Shown piece by piece: positions 44,605 to 58,373 of a stretch of DNA of 64,000 nucleotides (its first letter is position 1; each line of letters opens with the position of its first letter). Source of the stretch: Beta vulgaris subsp. vulgaris (lineage: Eukaryota > Streptophyta > Magnoliopsida > Caryophyllales > Amaranthaceae); NCBI RefSeq assembly GCF_026745355.1, contig NC_079202.1, forward strand, positions 64,019,055 through 64,083,054, written 5' to 3'. The position numbers were made by a program, and so were the translations under genes. The notes beneath the pieces were generated by a model. The model worked only from the letters and a program-made list of their open reading frames with translations. It did not search any database and was not told the DNA's origin.

Positions 44605-47473
44605 CTAATAAGTCAGTACTGAGTACTGTGTTGTGTGTGCTGAATCTATGGTAGGGACTAGGGTGTGGCGGTGTGGCGTTGGTTCGGATGGAATTCAGTT
44701 ACATCGCGCCCAAAGTCCAAACAAATACTACGAACCCAGTAACCAATACTACTATACTAGTTGCTTATGTTGCAAAAAAGGATAAAATATACTAGCTATT
44801 TTCAGTTGCCTAACCTAAGGTAGCAATTAGCATGCATTACTTTTAGCTTATTTGAAGTTCGTTACGTATCTTAGCTCAACATTAAACTCAATCAGTCAAG
44901 GGCCAAGGCATATTTCTTGTGTTTAGGTTTTTAATTAAAATTAGGTGGATTAAGAGTTAATTGCAATAACTAAAATTTATTAGAACTAAAACAATCAGAG
45001 GAAAAAAGCTAAACTGATAAACTAGAAAATAAGTCCTAGATATGTGTAGCTTTTTTAAGTACGAGATTTCTTGTAAGTTAAGTTAGGAAATATATAACGA
45101 TTATTATTAGGATGAGGAGTATGTTAGATCTTTCAATCGCCAGAGACCTTACTTAAAATCTCATAGCTTATAAACTAATTTGAATTCTTAACTTATTTTT
45201 GATTCAATACTTAAACTAACTATATATGAACTTTCTTTTAGTTGTAAACATTACCTGATAGTTCAACTGCTTACCTAGCTAAACTCACATGAGCTTAATT
45301 TACAATTTATTTGAACTTATATATGTTTAGAAAAGTTATCATAAGTTGGCAAGTTGACTATGTGTGTTTAACTTAAACTGAAATATTTAGCTAATTAATC
45401 AAATCAAGCTGAAAACTTCATTAAAAGTTGAAATAAAGAAAGCCTTGTTCTCCCAACTCCCAAGCCTCAAGTCCCAATGACAAACAACTTTCTTAATAAT
45501 TATAATGAATTGTCCCTCCCAAATCTAGAATTTTAAAGTAACAAATCTTTTTGTGTTCCAATTATTTGATAAATATATGTATTGTTTATCTCCACATTAT
45601 TGCTAACTATGTAGTATAAATCAAAATGCTAACATCTACAATGGTCCAAATGTATCAGTTGTGTAAATTTGTGGTGGTTATTTGTTCTTATAGAATTTGT
45701 GTGCAAAAATTTTCTCCCCCCACAGTTCCACTATAATTCAAGAGAAAGAAAAAGGGAAATCATCTATGATCCATCATCCATGCATATATATAGATGAAGG
45801 AAAGAATACCCAAAACAATACTTACTTGTATAATGCTGGTGGAAAGATATATAAAATCTGATTATTTGAGGGCCTACTGAGTACCCACCAGGCCACCACC
45901 GAGCGGCAATTGATCATAAGCGTGATATTTTAATTAATGACCCAAAAAAGAAGGATACAATACTATAACCTTTTTCGCATAACAATTAATGCTGTCCACC
46001 AACATATGATAATATGATGATATGAGTACATATCTTGTGTAATTGTAAGTAATACTGCCAAATATAAAAATGCATTCCGGTACCTAGCAGTTGTAGCAGC
46101 TAGCTATACACCAATACACCATATGATGAGATATATATCTATCTATCTGGTGAAGTATTTTAATTAATGGCCGGCCAGAATCAGATTATATCGATACAGT
46201 ACACCCTATCAGTATCACACTATTAGTTTAATTTAGGAGTGCTGAAGATAAGAGAATCAAGCTAAGGTAGCTTCAGTTGCTGACTCGTGTACTTGTACCA
46301 ACCTAAATCTCAACCAAAAAACACTTTATTGCAATTAGGTATCCTCGTTCATCTTGCATTGATGAGGCATGTCATCAACAATTCTTCAACTCATTATAAC
46401 AATCTAAAATATCAAGTGATTGGAGGTACTATGTACTGAGACTGATTATAAGGTATATACGGAAGTGTTTTTTTTTTTTTATAAAAAAAAAGTTTCATGT
46501 GGGATTATAGTGTTCACAAAATCTGAATACATAATAATTTAGAGTAAAGATAAAATAAATAAAGCAATGTGAAATCTTGTTAGATTCGTTTATGAATAGT
46601 TTCAAAATATCAACCTTTATACTAGCTCGTACTAATACATAATCATAAACTCATATTTGGTCTAGACTCTAGTGATAAGTTTGTGTCTCACGTGTGATCA
46701 AACTCTATTAGAGGCACTTTTCAAAATATGAGTATTCTTACCTTTTTCCCCTCTCTTATAGGTCTTATATATACTCTTACTTGCATAGCTAGGTCGAATT
46801 AACCTGCAAAAGGTTTCAATCTAGTAGGATACTTGTACTTAACAATCTAAAAGAGATTCTAATACATAATTAAATGTTAACCTAGTTGGTTAAATGCACT
46901 TCTTTTATGTGACAATGATTTTCCTTGCAAAGTGAGATCCCTATACTATATCCCCAATTATAAGATATGTCAATTGTCACCTTAATTTAAAAAAAAACAA
47001 GTTAAATACTATCGACAATAGAATCAAAATATCAGTATAAAAATGGGTAGTGGAAATTTATGGAAACTTCAAAAGTGATATCCCATACGTGTAACTGGGA
47101 AACATGTCATGAGGTAAAAACATTTTTTTTACACAAAATTTAAACACTTTTAATGCTGGAGTTAACTGATATTGGATGCTTAAACTATTAGTCTACTCCA
47201 GAGTCCAGACTAATAAAGAAGTGCTATATAGGGAGTAGAGAGTAGTATGAAAGTTTGCCACATAACTCCCAAAATTTCAATCCCAAATCCAAAGAACCAT
47301 AAATTAACAAAAAGCACAGCAAAGCAAACCTTCCCCTCCCTCTTTCTTCGCCTTGTTTATTTCAACTGCAACCATGTATACACTTTTTAGAACTTGTGCT
47401 TAAAAAGCTTCCCATGTGAACCTCTTAAATCCTAAAAGAGAAAACAGACAACTGTGTTTCTTCTTCTTCAACA
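44605..47473. other. Intergenic; promoter side of the zinc-finger gene
   Basis: No gene seen across about 2.9 kb of AT-rich sequence. A decayed relative of the 259-bp Stowaway family may be present near 46440-46600 (words GTTTCATGTGGGATTATAG and GAAATCTTGTTAGATTCGTT). The last 200 bases before the ATG at 47474 should hold the 5' UTR, which ends CTTCTTCTTCAACAATGGC with a favourable start context. Confidence 0.4.
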
Positions 47474-49238
47474 ATGGCAAAAACTACCAATCCCAGGAAA
47501 CCCACAAAGGAAATCCATAGAACAAGAAAAAGTCAGCTTCCACAGAGGACAGAGAAAGAAAAAGAGCAGCAGCAGCAGCAGCAGTTACCTTCATGGGTAG
47601 TAATGAGGAACATCCTCACTTGCAAACACCTCGAAGTAGAGCAACAACCACAACCACAACCACAACTACAAGAACAACAAGCAACACTAACCCAGAAAAA
47701 GAAACAGCAAAAACTAGGTGCAAAATCAGCAATAATGGAGGAAAACAACAAGAAGAACAAGAAAATGAGGTGTTCTGGTTCACTTTGTAACAACACAAAG
47801 GTGATGCAGAGGCCTGAACCTGTCTCCCCTGAAACTCTACAGAGGAAAAACAGGGGACTTCCTGGTAGTAGCACCAGTAGTAGCAGCCATGAAGGGTCAA
47901 ATAGGTCAATTAGATCTCCTGTGTTAAGCGAGCTTAGCAACAACAACAACAACAACAATACTAATAATCTGTTAACCAAGTCATCTTCTTCTAATAGTAA
48001 TGCTAATTATTCTATTAAGGGGATGCCATTTAGGAGACTTTCAGGGTGCTATGAATGTAGAATGGTTGTTGATCCTGTTTTGGCTTTCACTAGAGATCCT
48101 TCTCTTAGGGCTACTATTTGCTCTTGTCCTCATTGTAGTGAGATTTTCATGAAACCTGAGAATTTGGAGCTTCATCAAGCTGTTAGGCATGCAGGTACTT
48201 TCTCTCTCTTCATCTCTTATTCTTAACCACAAGCTACATTTCAGTTGCAGTAATCATCCTACTCAAATTTATTGCTTTATTTGTTTCACTAGCTAGCAGT
48301 ATTAAGGAATATCTTATATTCTTATCCTTTGTTAAATACAAAAAATATGTTAGTAGTGTCAATTATGTTCATCAAATTTAGATATGTCAAAACCAGTTGA
48401 ATAGAGCAAACTCTTACACTAACATGAATTTTAGCAATATTCTTATATTAGAAGGTGAAAAGTGAGCTAAAAAAGTCATGTACTACAATTTGATTAACCT
48501 TGTTTTTCAAGTATAGAATGTGTTTTTGTCACTTTATTTAGAACGTTTTCATACATACTTTCTAAGTTTTTCATAGAAAATTTCTTTGACTAAAAGATTT
48601 AATATTTGGTTGCAGTATCTGAACTGGGGCCAGAAGATACAAGTAAGAATATAGTAGAGATCATATTCCAATCAAGCTGGCTAAAGAAGCAAACTCCAGT
48701 TTGCCAAATTGATAGAATTCTCAAAGTTCACAACACCCAAAAAACCATTAACAAGTTCGAGGAATATAGAGATTCAATTAAGTTTAAGGCTACAAGGCTT
48801 CCCAAGAAACATGCTAGGTGCATAGCTGATGGAAATGAGCTTTTAAGGTTTCATTGCAGCTCATTCATGTGCTCCTTAGGCCTAGATGGCTCCTCCAACC
48901 TTTGCAATTCTATCCCAAATTGCAATGTTTGTAGTATTATAAAAAATGGGTTTAAGCTCGCTGATGAGGGGCCTGCCGGCAAAGGTATTCTGACAACAGC
49001 CACAAGTGGAAGGGCCCATGATCAGGCTGATGTTGGTGTGGAGGAGCATGATAGGAGGGCAATGCTGGTGTGTCGGGTGATTGCAGGACGGGTCAAGAAG
49101 AGTCCAGAAGGCGGCGGGGCAGAGGAGTATGATTCGGTGGCCGGAGCTACCGGAGTTTATTCAAATTTGGATGAACTGTATGTTTTTAACCCAAAGGCTA
49201 TACTGCCTTGTTTTGTTGTTATCTATAGGGGGTTTTAG
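47474..49238 (+). CDS. C2H2 zinc-finger protein with C-terminal PARP/ART-like domain
   Basis: Two exons, 47474-48194 and 48616-49238, joined GCA|G...TA with GT-AG signals, give 447 aa. The basic N-terminus (MAKTTNPRKPTKEIHRTRKS) carries a poly-Gln tract encoded by CAG, Gln/Pro repeats and a poly-Asn tract. Around residue 195 is RRLSGCYECRMVVDPVLAF, then a C2H2 finger near 215-238: CPHCSEIFMKPENLELHQAV followed by RH, with Cx2Cx12Hx4H spacing. Exon 2 has SSWLKKQTPVCQIDRILKVH and, from about residue 305, a segment that reads like a PARP/ADP-ribosyltransferase fold: GNELLRFHCSS (His about 320), CSIIKNGF, GKGILTTATSGRAHD, RAMLVCRVIAGRV, LDELYVFNP (Glu about 427), FVVIYRGF. I recognise the whole as the plant family containing At1g75710-type proteins. 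Activity, substrate and location are unknown; binding of nucleic acid by the finger is an inference. Confidence 0.88.
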
Positions 49239-52200
49239 ATGTTTGGGCTTAATTTAATTAGTGTAGAATAGTTCCATTATTATGCTTTGGTTGTTGTACA
49301 TCTTCACTCTTCAGACTTGAGCTTTGGGTAGGGTAAATTTTTTATGATATTTTGTACCATATGCAGCAGTATGCATGGAAGTGGTAGCCCATGGTTAGAA
49401 GACCCAAGCAAGTGAAGAAAATACTCGGGAGTTTTTTATTACCTAAGAAAACAAAAAACAGAATAGGTTTGTTCAAATTTGGCTCCAGTAAGTGTACGGT
49501 GAACTGTTAAAAAAAGGTTTAAAACCACAAGTGAAATGATCAGCTAATTAACCAAGTGAGTAATGAGACTTTGTTTTTAAATATCTCATCAACCTCATAA
49601 CTTAATACCTTTAATTTGCAAAAAGCTTAAAGTGTGTGGTATATTGAAAGAAAAAATATGCAAGAGAGTCTTATCTATAATGAACTTTGCAAAGTAGTAC
49701 TTATTTTGGAAATTTTAATGAACTTTGGGGAAAATAGAAAAGATACAGTCACATGTAAGATTGGCAAGTGTAATTAAGCAAAAAAGTAATGATAGAGAAG
49801 GATATGAAAAACTTGGTGAGATTAGGAGATCAGTCTCTGAGAAGAGAGAATACAAACCTAAAAAGATGAACGCCCCCAAATCCAATGGAAACCCCAATCC
49901 ATGTTCTCATGAGCAATCAAACTCAAGATTTCATGTATGTTAATTGTGTGCATATATTCCATAATTTTCTTCACATTATAAGGGAAAGACCGGGAACTCC
50001 CTAGTTTCAACAGGCCACAATAGTACCTGGTGAGTTCGTAAAGTGAAACCCCCTACCGATTGCACTAAAAACTACTACTTGGAAAGTTTGCACATTTTCT
50101 GTAAGACCACAACTTGAAGACCTTAAATTATAATTATTGCGAGATTTAACCACATGTATTATGTATATGTATGTTTTACCTGTGCAGACTGTAGTTGCTA
50201 ATGCATGTCATAAGTATATTGTAATTGTTCCCATCATCATGCATCAACATCTCGTAATTGTTCTTTGGAAGCTTTTTGACTCATGTTTTTGTACTATTAT
50301 CACTCCCATCCTGTTAAGTACGTTAACTAATAAGCAGTACAGGCGTAGCGTCGGAAATGTAACACAAAATAAGCAGTGCACTATGGGCCTACAGTAGTGT
50401 TTAAACAAAAAGACAAGACGGCACAGCCTCCTAATCACCTAGAATTCTATTCTGAGGACCGAGGAGACATTTTTAACATTATAAGCATTAAATTTTGATG
50501 TGATTAAGGTCAATGCACACTAGCTTAGTACACTTGGCACCAAGCATATGGTGTGGTTCAGTTTCTACTGGTTTATTTGTTTAACTACTCTTTCTTCTTC
50601 TCATCATTCAATGCCGGGCTCGAGAATCCATTGCCATTGTTGACACCCTCAACTTCTGTGCTCCTTTTTTTTTTAATCTCAAGGAAATATAAAAAGAAAA
50701 GAACAGCACATGGAAGCTTGCCTTTGTTGGATATTTACCTTACTTTAATTCTTTACTAGCTGGCGCTGCAGATAAGAAAAAGGGGAAGAAAGAAAGAAAG
50801 ATAGAATAAAGGGTTAACTTGGGCCTCAGGGAAAGCAGTAAAAAAGTTGGGGTGAAATTGAGTGCACAGGTGAGGCAGCACAACACAGCACAGCACATTC
50901 ACAGGCCATGAAAAAAGAAGGTAACTTGAAGAACATGCTTCAGTCGATTAATAATGAACAATCAAAAGTTCTGGATAAAAATATAAAGAAGAGGGAATGA
51001 CGACGGAGTGGATATAGAAAGCAAAATGAAATGATTGTACAAGGAGTGCGCATGAGCACTGAGCAGCAGAATGTCCAAAAACAAGAAGACTGCCACTGAC
51101 TCACTGACAGGAAACCCCCAAATGCCGTCTTAAAACGGTAAAAGGATAATACTATGTACTGCTACACTACTAGTGTAATAGTGTTACAATCATCATATTA
51201 TTAGGCTTATGAGTGCTAATCCTACTCTAATCTCTTTAATGCTTCTTTTATTAATCAAATCTTAATTCATTACTATCGACTTGCCGCTATTTTTTAGTGC
51301 ATATAGGGGGCAGTAGCCAGTAGCCAATGCTCACTAGTCACTAGTTACTTAGTAGTAACCTCTTATACTCTCTCCCTTTTTCTTGACTAATAATATTAAT
51401 AGTTTCCATAGACAACCACTTTAGGATAAAATATGAAGTAATAATGCTTTACATACACCGCCAAAAAGATAACATATTATAAAATTTTTATCATTCGAAA
51501 ACGTAAAAGTTGATTATTATTACATTTGTCTTCCGTATAACATGCCAGGGTTCAAATGATGGTGTGACATTATGAATAATCTCATTTAAGCTTATAGTAG
51601 CCACCTCTTATATGCATTGACACATAAAGTACTTCGTTACGAACTTCATATTTCTTATTAATTATCCGCTTATGCTACTCAGTAACTCCCATTGCATTCC
51701 ACATAAATCATAATGGTTTTGATTTTTTGTTTTTGGGATATATAATTGCTGATATGATGTTGTTTAGAACAGTTACAAGATGGTAGGGGCGTGAATGTTC
51801 TCCCATCACGTTTAATTGATTTACGTTCTTGTTGTTGGGTCAGTCTCATGCTAACTGCTAATAACCCTTCAGTCTTGGGTCGCTATAAGGTCCAGGGGAC
51901 CAATTGTCTTTAGTTCACAATTGCAACATCTTGAGCAATACACCTCTGGAAGTATAAGTACATTTTCTTGCGTGGGGCCTAATTAGTTTTAGATAAACAT
52001 ATATGACACATGGAATAGTTAGTTACCCTCCAGATAAGTTTTAACTCACCCCTAAATCATTTCAACGAAAAGAATTATACCATTCAAGTCCCATAAATAA
52101 TTTATCTCTTTCGTCTTTCTTTTCAAGGGAAAAACAACCTCAAACTTATTATGCCAAACATTCAAAGCTTCATTCATAACTTTTATGATGGCAACCATAT

Positions 52201-52854
52201 AAATGATGGAGATAAGGAAGCATCAAAATTTATGAGTCAAGGCTATTTTGTTCTATTTCATGATTACACTAACCAAAAAAAAAATAACAATACAGGGGCC
52301 TTTGATCCAGTGGGCCATAAAAAAATTGGACCAAAGAAAATATGTCCTAGCCACTACTGCAAAAATGGAGACTAGCATAAGCCTTTTAAAAGGCAAAGTA
52401 ACCATTAATGCACATCATCTAGCAAACATAAAAAGCATCAAAATGCTCCGGGGTTCTCATCTCAAAGACGTTGCTCCAATTTAGCAACTTCTATGTTAAT
52501 CAACTACTTCCAAATGCATCATTATTAATAGACATTCACGCACCTGCACCAGAGCAGTCAGCAGACTATACCAGACACCCAATTTGTCCAGATTACCTCG
52601 GCTACGAAACTATCAGCAACGAATTCCTGTTGCACCTTAAAAATTGTGTTGAAAAGTATAATACCTAGGCACATGGTGTGATACTTGGACATTCAAACTC
52701 GGCCAAAATCATACGGATATCTTCAAATAATGGCCTCGTCTAGACATGCAGTTCACACCTGATCACATACCCGTGCTATATTTATTTAATTATATTCTTG
52801 TTAAATGGATAAATGCTTGGCACAGCATGCTGAAATATTGCAAGAGTTCCCACA
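49239..52854. other. Intergenic between the zinc-finger gene and the O-fucosyltransferase-like gene
   Basis: About 3.6 kb. The first 150-200 bases are the probable 3' UTR of the zinc-finger gene. The rest is AT-rich with no conserved exon on either strand; the 60-86 codon frames at 49725, 50137, 50553, 52151, 52248 and 52471 have no recognisable domain. The last few hundred bases hold the 3' UTR of the minus-strand gene. Confidence 0.45.
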
Positions 52855-55800
52855 TCAAATAATGAGCTTCAGCTGATCATCCAACACATTACCCACATTT
52901 GCTAGATTTACTGTAAGATTTTGACCTTCTTGAAGACATCTACACTGTGGAAATGGGTACTTATAAATTGAGTTGTGCCTGCTAGATTTTTTTATTCTTG
53001 GCATCATAAGCCCTTCCCGGTTGCTTTCTACAAGCATCCCCTTGACCTGATCTTTAATCTCTTGCCAACTGCCAAAACATTTTTAATGCCCAGAAATGTA
53101 AGTTATCTGTCCACAACATAGCTCTAGAAAATAATGGGAAGTGCATGAAGTGTATTCATGAACTTCAAATAAGAAGTTCCAAAGTTTGTGATTCTAGTAA
53201 CCTACTAGCCTCCACATGCTCAAATCACATGCAAAATGCAACATACGCAAATCATGCAGGTCAATTGGTCAACTGTTCAATGAAGTGATGACGAGGAAAG
53301 TCACCTGATGCTTGTGTTGTGGAAGAGAAGAACAAGTTTCTGCTTGTCAGGTTTGATAGTCTTTGCATGTCCCCCATAAAGATATCTGCGATGACCCATG
53401 AGAAAATGTGGGAAGTTTCCACCCTGAGTTGTCAAGAAAACCTCGCTAAATAAACACACTACATAGTCCAAAGCAGCCAATCTAGATGAGTAGCCCTGTT
53501 ACAAGTCAAGAATTTCAAATTCAGATGATATTCAATACAGTGCAGCCAAATGGAAGTTGATCCTGCAGGCCATTACGGATTTTTGAGAAGTAAAGCACCT
53601 GAATTAATTAATTATATCTGGGGTAAATCACAATTAAGTGCAGCAAAATTCTGAATTTATTTTAGCTTTATCCATATTATCAGAAAACTTAGCAACAATC
53701 ACCTTAAAATAAGCAAGCTCTTCTTTGGTCGCAAGAGACTCCTTGGTATATAGAAGCGGAAACATCTCTAACAAGGGAGCTAGATGTCTCTCCTCTTGAT
53801 ATAGCTTCCCTGATGCCATATAGATCAATGTTTTGTTGTCAAATCCCATTCCCCTAAGCATCATTCCAACCTATGCTGACGAGAAAAAAACATGGAAGGA
53901 AAAAGTGAGGGAAATGATAATTTAGGGATGCAAAGACCCCAAAAAAAATTTTGTTCTCCCAGTGGACATATACTATAAGTAAACATTTGGAGGTCAAGAA
54001 AGATCCAAGGAAATATTTGTTCTTTTTGAGATCTATTTTCATATTGTCTTAGAATCCTGATTACAGGGAAATCCAAATAGCTTGAGAGAGAGAGCGAGAC
54101 TACCTCCACAGGAGTTAAAGGACACTTTCCACTGATTCGATTGAGACCAGGATTGATAACTGAGCTCCTGCGTCTAAATTTTCCTTTCCATCCTTTTTCA
54201 CGGACAGAATCCATTTCTAATCGTTCTTCTTCGCCTCCATCGTATAAGCAACACGAGAATGCCACCATATCCTACAAGTCCAGTAGAATACAAATAAAAG
54301 GCCAGAAAAAATAGGATTGTTTCACAAGAACAATGGATAGGCCGAAACTTCTTGAAGAGGGATTGAAAGTGATCACTCATACCTCCTCAAAGCGGAGGTG
54401 GACTGAGACATATTTACCGTCAATTCTTGGACTTTTCTCCATCATTCTCTTAATTATCTTTTTGGCAAGTGTTGATATAGGAGATGCGAATTTTAAGGCT
54501 TTGTAGTTTGCAAGGCATCTTAGAAACTGAATGTCGGGAGGAAGATACATTGACAATCTATTGGCGAAAGGAGCTATGCGAACAAGCCTGGGCCACATCA
54601 GGGCATGATGATCAGAACTTTTTAAGTAAAATAACTACAAAATCTACAGCATGAAGCTAATTTAACATTTCACTCAAAATTGTAGATGTGTGGAACAGTT
54701 TACCATATTCTTCACACAAATACATAAGTATCATTGGATGATCTTAATGCGGTCTGGCAAGGAAAGGATAACTTAAAGTTATCAAAGAAATGCTCTCTTA
54801 AAAGTGGAGTGCATGTCCCTGAAGATATGAATATTGAAAACCACGTACCCTTGATTCCGTAAGATGGGGAAAACTTCTTCAAGATAGTAACTGATGGAAG
54901 ACCAAGCAGGGACTTGAATAATTGGTACATTGCTGATATTGTTGTCATATTGTTCCATCAATATCAGTGGCAGTTCCCGAGCCACCCTCACAAAGCCATT
55001 AAGAGTGTTTACGAAATGCTGCTCGTCATAGATAGCATCAAAAGGACTGAAAGAATTAAAGCAGATGAGAAGGCTATGGCAGACCCTTATTTACTTGAGC
55101 AACAGAAAAGATAGATGTAATATATAGCTAATCAATTAAAAATATGCTGGTCTCAGTAGTGTATAAGTCACTTGAAAAAATAGATTCTTGTAGCCACATA
55201 GACATGCATCTAACAAAAATTGAATGTCCATTTTGAAATCAACTAGCACTCCTTATACCTTTGTTATTTCAACCAGTCAGGAGACTAGCATCTGAATATG
55301 TCGTAGAACAAACTTAATAACATAAGATAACAAAGTGAACAAACTCAGCTACTAAAGAATATATTAAGATCCTAACAGGACCAGAAAAAAGTAAGGACAA
55401 TATCATAATAGTCAGTCATGAGAATAGGTCATTGTAACGTTAATTAGTGATTTTGTGTAGCCAATAATCCATGCATGTAGCACACTCGACTGGAACCTCA
55501 ATCTGAAATCGACTACTACTCAGTACTCACTTTAAGTTAGTACTCACTTTAGTACTCTGTGATCACTTTAAGTTGTTGAAGTGTACAGTATTACCTGTAC
55601 CATTGCTATAAGTTATGAATATGACATCTGACAACTGTGCAGAGCAGCCATAAACACATAAAGATAACAGGGCAAAGAACACAATAAATAATGGATAGAA
55701 ATTCGAACTTATAAATACAAAGCCAAATGGAATGCCATCAGGAAGAAAGGGATGGGAAGAGAAAGAATCGAAAATAATTAAATTTTCCAATGATTGCTTA

Positions 55801-57732
55801 TGGAAGGATTGAAAGGAAGCAAATGTTTGTTTAGCTATTAGCAAAGGAAGGAAAAAAAACAGGAAATAAAGAAAAATTGACAACTTTATTTTGTGAACTT
55901 CACTTACTTTCCTTTCCTATCATATACAATACTTACAACCAAATATGGACAAGTCAATTGATTGCTTCCTTTCCCTTTATTTTCAATCCACATGCTGTCT
56001 ACAGAACAAACTCTTAGCAGTTTGTTGGATATCTATTTAGTAAAGGAAAACAAACGGAAGAGAAGAGAAAGTAATCATATTTTCATGTGTAAGAGTATTT
56101 GGTTTGGCGTAAAACCTTTTCCTAGAAATTAGAGTTTTCTGTTTTCCTTTTCTTGGTTTGTAAAGGGTGAAAAATAGTTTTTTAATTGGTGGAATATAGT
56201 TTTTCCAATGGTGAACTGTATTTTCTCCTAGATTATATATTTTCAAGGAAAATGATTTTCCATTGAAAATGTTTTCAGTCCAACAAAACGGAGCCTCAAT
56301 AGAAAGAGTTGAATTCCTATACTTTGTAATTGGCTAGATACGAAAAAGAAATAGAGGGACAGGGAAGCAAAATTTTCGAGAAACAAAAGAGGATGAGAGC
56401 TTTTAAATTTCTCTTCACACCCAAAATCCTCCATTGTATGGAGGAAATGAAAGTAAAACATTTCAAACTTCTCCTCTAGTCACTTCCTTCCCTTTCTTCT
56501 CACATCCAATATCATTTTGAAAACCAAACACCGGAAAATTGGTCAATTCCTCTCCCCCTCCTTCCTTTTCATAGTAAAGCATCCAAAATCCAGTCGAAGG
56601 AAAAAGATGAAACACCTTGGGTCCATCCAGACATTGTGATATTCAAGACGTGGGATTACTAATGTAGCATTCAAAAAGCCAGCAACAGCCACTGCATTGC
56701 ATATCTGCATCAAAGACATTGAAACTAAACAGAAGCAACAACTACTTGTAAATGTTGTAATCTAGTAGAGATATAGAATGAAGAATTCATAATATGATCA
56801 ACAAGTATAAGTTCGTCTCACTGCAGAAGCAAAATATGTAGAGGAATTAGAAAGAGAAGAACGTGGACATACCGAAGACCTTTGTTGATTAAGACCTCCA
56901 TTAGCCTCAACAATGAGATATCCATTATTTTGTGAGGTTTCTAAAGGAAAAGAGTAGGCCAAAATCATGAATAATTTACAAGAGAAAGTTTAAAGAGGAC
57001 AAAAAACAAGGAAAGTGAGGCAACAAAGATTCTGGTAACGAAAATTCAAAATTGCTTACCCATTCGCATTCCTGCATTAGTAATCTTGCAGGGCTTTTCG
57101 ATTTTCAATTTTTTATACTTCCATAGAGTAGATAACTGCGAGAAAAGCATTAACCATATGTTGTCAAAAGAATAGTAATCATAGAATTTTTCAGACCTGA
57201 TCCCAGACATCAAATGCAGCAGTCAAATAAAATCCAAAATCAGGAAGATCAATCAGATGTCTACAAAACTAACTCACAAGTCTGAATATTGACGGAGTCA
57301 TATGAGATGAAATTAAAAACAGAAAATTAGATTGAATTATACATGTTGTTCTGGAAAAATGTAAAATCAGAAACAGTTAGTGAGCAGAAAATTGAATAAA
57401 ATGCGCAAATAGTTAGACAAGAGAGAGAGAGGTGAGACCTGAATGGGAGGAGAAAAGTCGTTGAGAATGTGGAGACGAAGGTTGTGGAAGATGTGATGAC
57501 TAAGGTAAAGAGAACCAGGAGGATTAACGGAGAAGAAGAAGAGAGAAAGAGGGCGAGCACAAAGAATTAAACCTAAAAGGTATAGAAATGGTAAGATCAG
57601 CCAATACCGGAGACAGCAACGCCGCCGGAGAACGATGCCGGCGTAGATATATTTCCGGCGAGGTTTAGAACGGGTTGTAGAGTTGAGCATCTGGCCCGAT
57701 GGAATTGCATTGGGCATGGATTCAGGAAACAT
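52855..57732 (-). CDS. Plant O-fucosyltransferase-family protein (GDP-fucose protein O-fucosyltransferase-like)
   Basis: Predicted type II Golgi membrane glycosyltransferase of the large plant family with PFAM O-FucT domain; the acceptor is unknown. Ten exons: 57439-57732, 57060-57135, 56873-56940, 56616-56704, 54849-55046, 54383-54587, 54104-54271, 53703-53870, 53305-53495, 52855-53068; GT-AG junctions, phases sum to 556 aa. A basic N-terminus ([18 protein letters not shown]) precedes one membrane segment at about residues 43-67 ([16 protein letters not shown]). Family motifs in order: [176 protein letters not shown] carries the conserved arginine of the donor site. The C-terminus has a Cys-rich FPQCRC and an extra tail of about 25 residues. 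Exon 4 to exon 5 is a 1.57-kb intron with MITE-like AT-rich DNA. Confidence 0.93.
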
Positions 57733-58373
57733 TGTTGCTGCACAATGTCAGAACAACGCAGGGTTTATTTGATTGATTCAATCCTGCCTGGTGCCTGCAA
57801 CTGCAGCCTGCATTTGGGGTTTTGGAAGTGACTTATGGCCTATGGGGGGAAGTGGAAACTCAATTTGGATTTAACTACTAGTCTACTACTACTTTTTGTA
57901 ATTTTGTATTGACTATTCACTATAAGCTGATCACTGCTCATTCAGTGACTCACTGGGATTGTGGTTGAACCATCGCTATAACAAATTACCAACTCGCTTC
58001 CTCTTCATTTCTACTGTCTCATTCCACACTTTCCATCATCTTCGGGAAACTTGTTATTATGGACTATCCTATTCTCGTTTTTTTAGGCTTCAGGAGTAGT
58101 TATTAATTTCATATATCATACCTTAAAAAAGGGTTAAAATATCATCATTTTGCAAATTTAAATACAACTCTACGTAAAGCTAACTCGAATTGACACCTCT
58201 ACTTACGATTTAGAGCTAACATGAAAATATAATACATCAACTAACACGACATTAAATCATTCGGTATCAAACTCAAATTACGCAGATTCATGATGACTTG
58301 TATCATGAATAACAAAAATGCTCTTCCGATGCTTATAAAAAGGTCCAAATGCGTAAGGCAAGATGATGAGGAT
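57733..58373. other. Upstream region of the O-fucosyltransferase-like gene
   Basis: Contains the presumed 5' UTR and promoter on the minus strand. No coding signal. It ends in the 8-bp duplication ATGAGGAT that borders the hAT-type MITE. Confidence 0.4.

Noticed and set aside
47533..47979. Minus-strand 148-codon frame over the zinc-finger exon
   Set aside because: Leu/Cys-rich antisense shadow of poly-Gln and Asn codons; the plus strand carries the conserved protein.
52151..52668. Three overlapping plus-strand frames of 65-78 codons
   Set aside because: No domain, no mutual splice sense, and they lie in the likely 3' flank of the O-fucosyltransferase-like gene.
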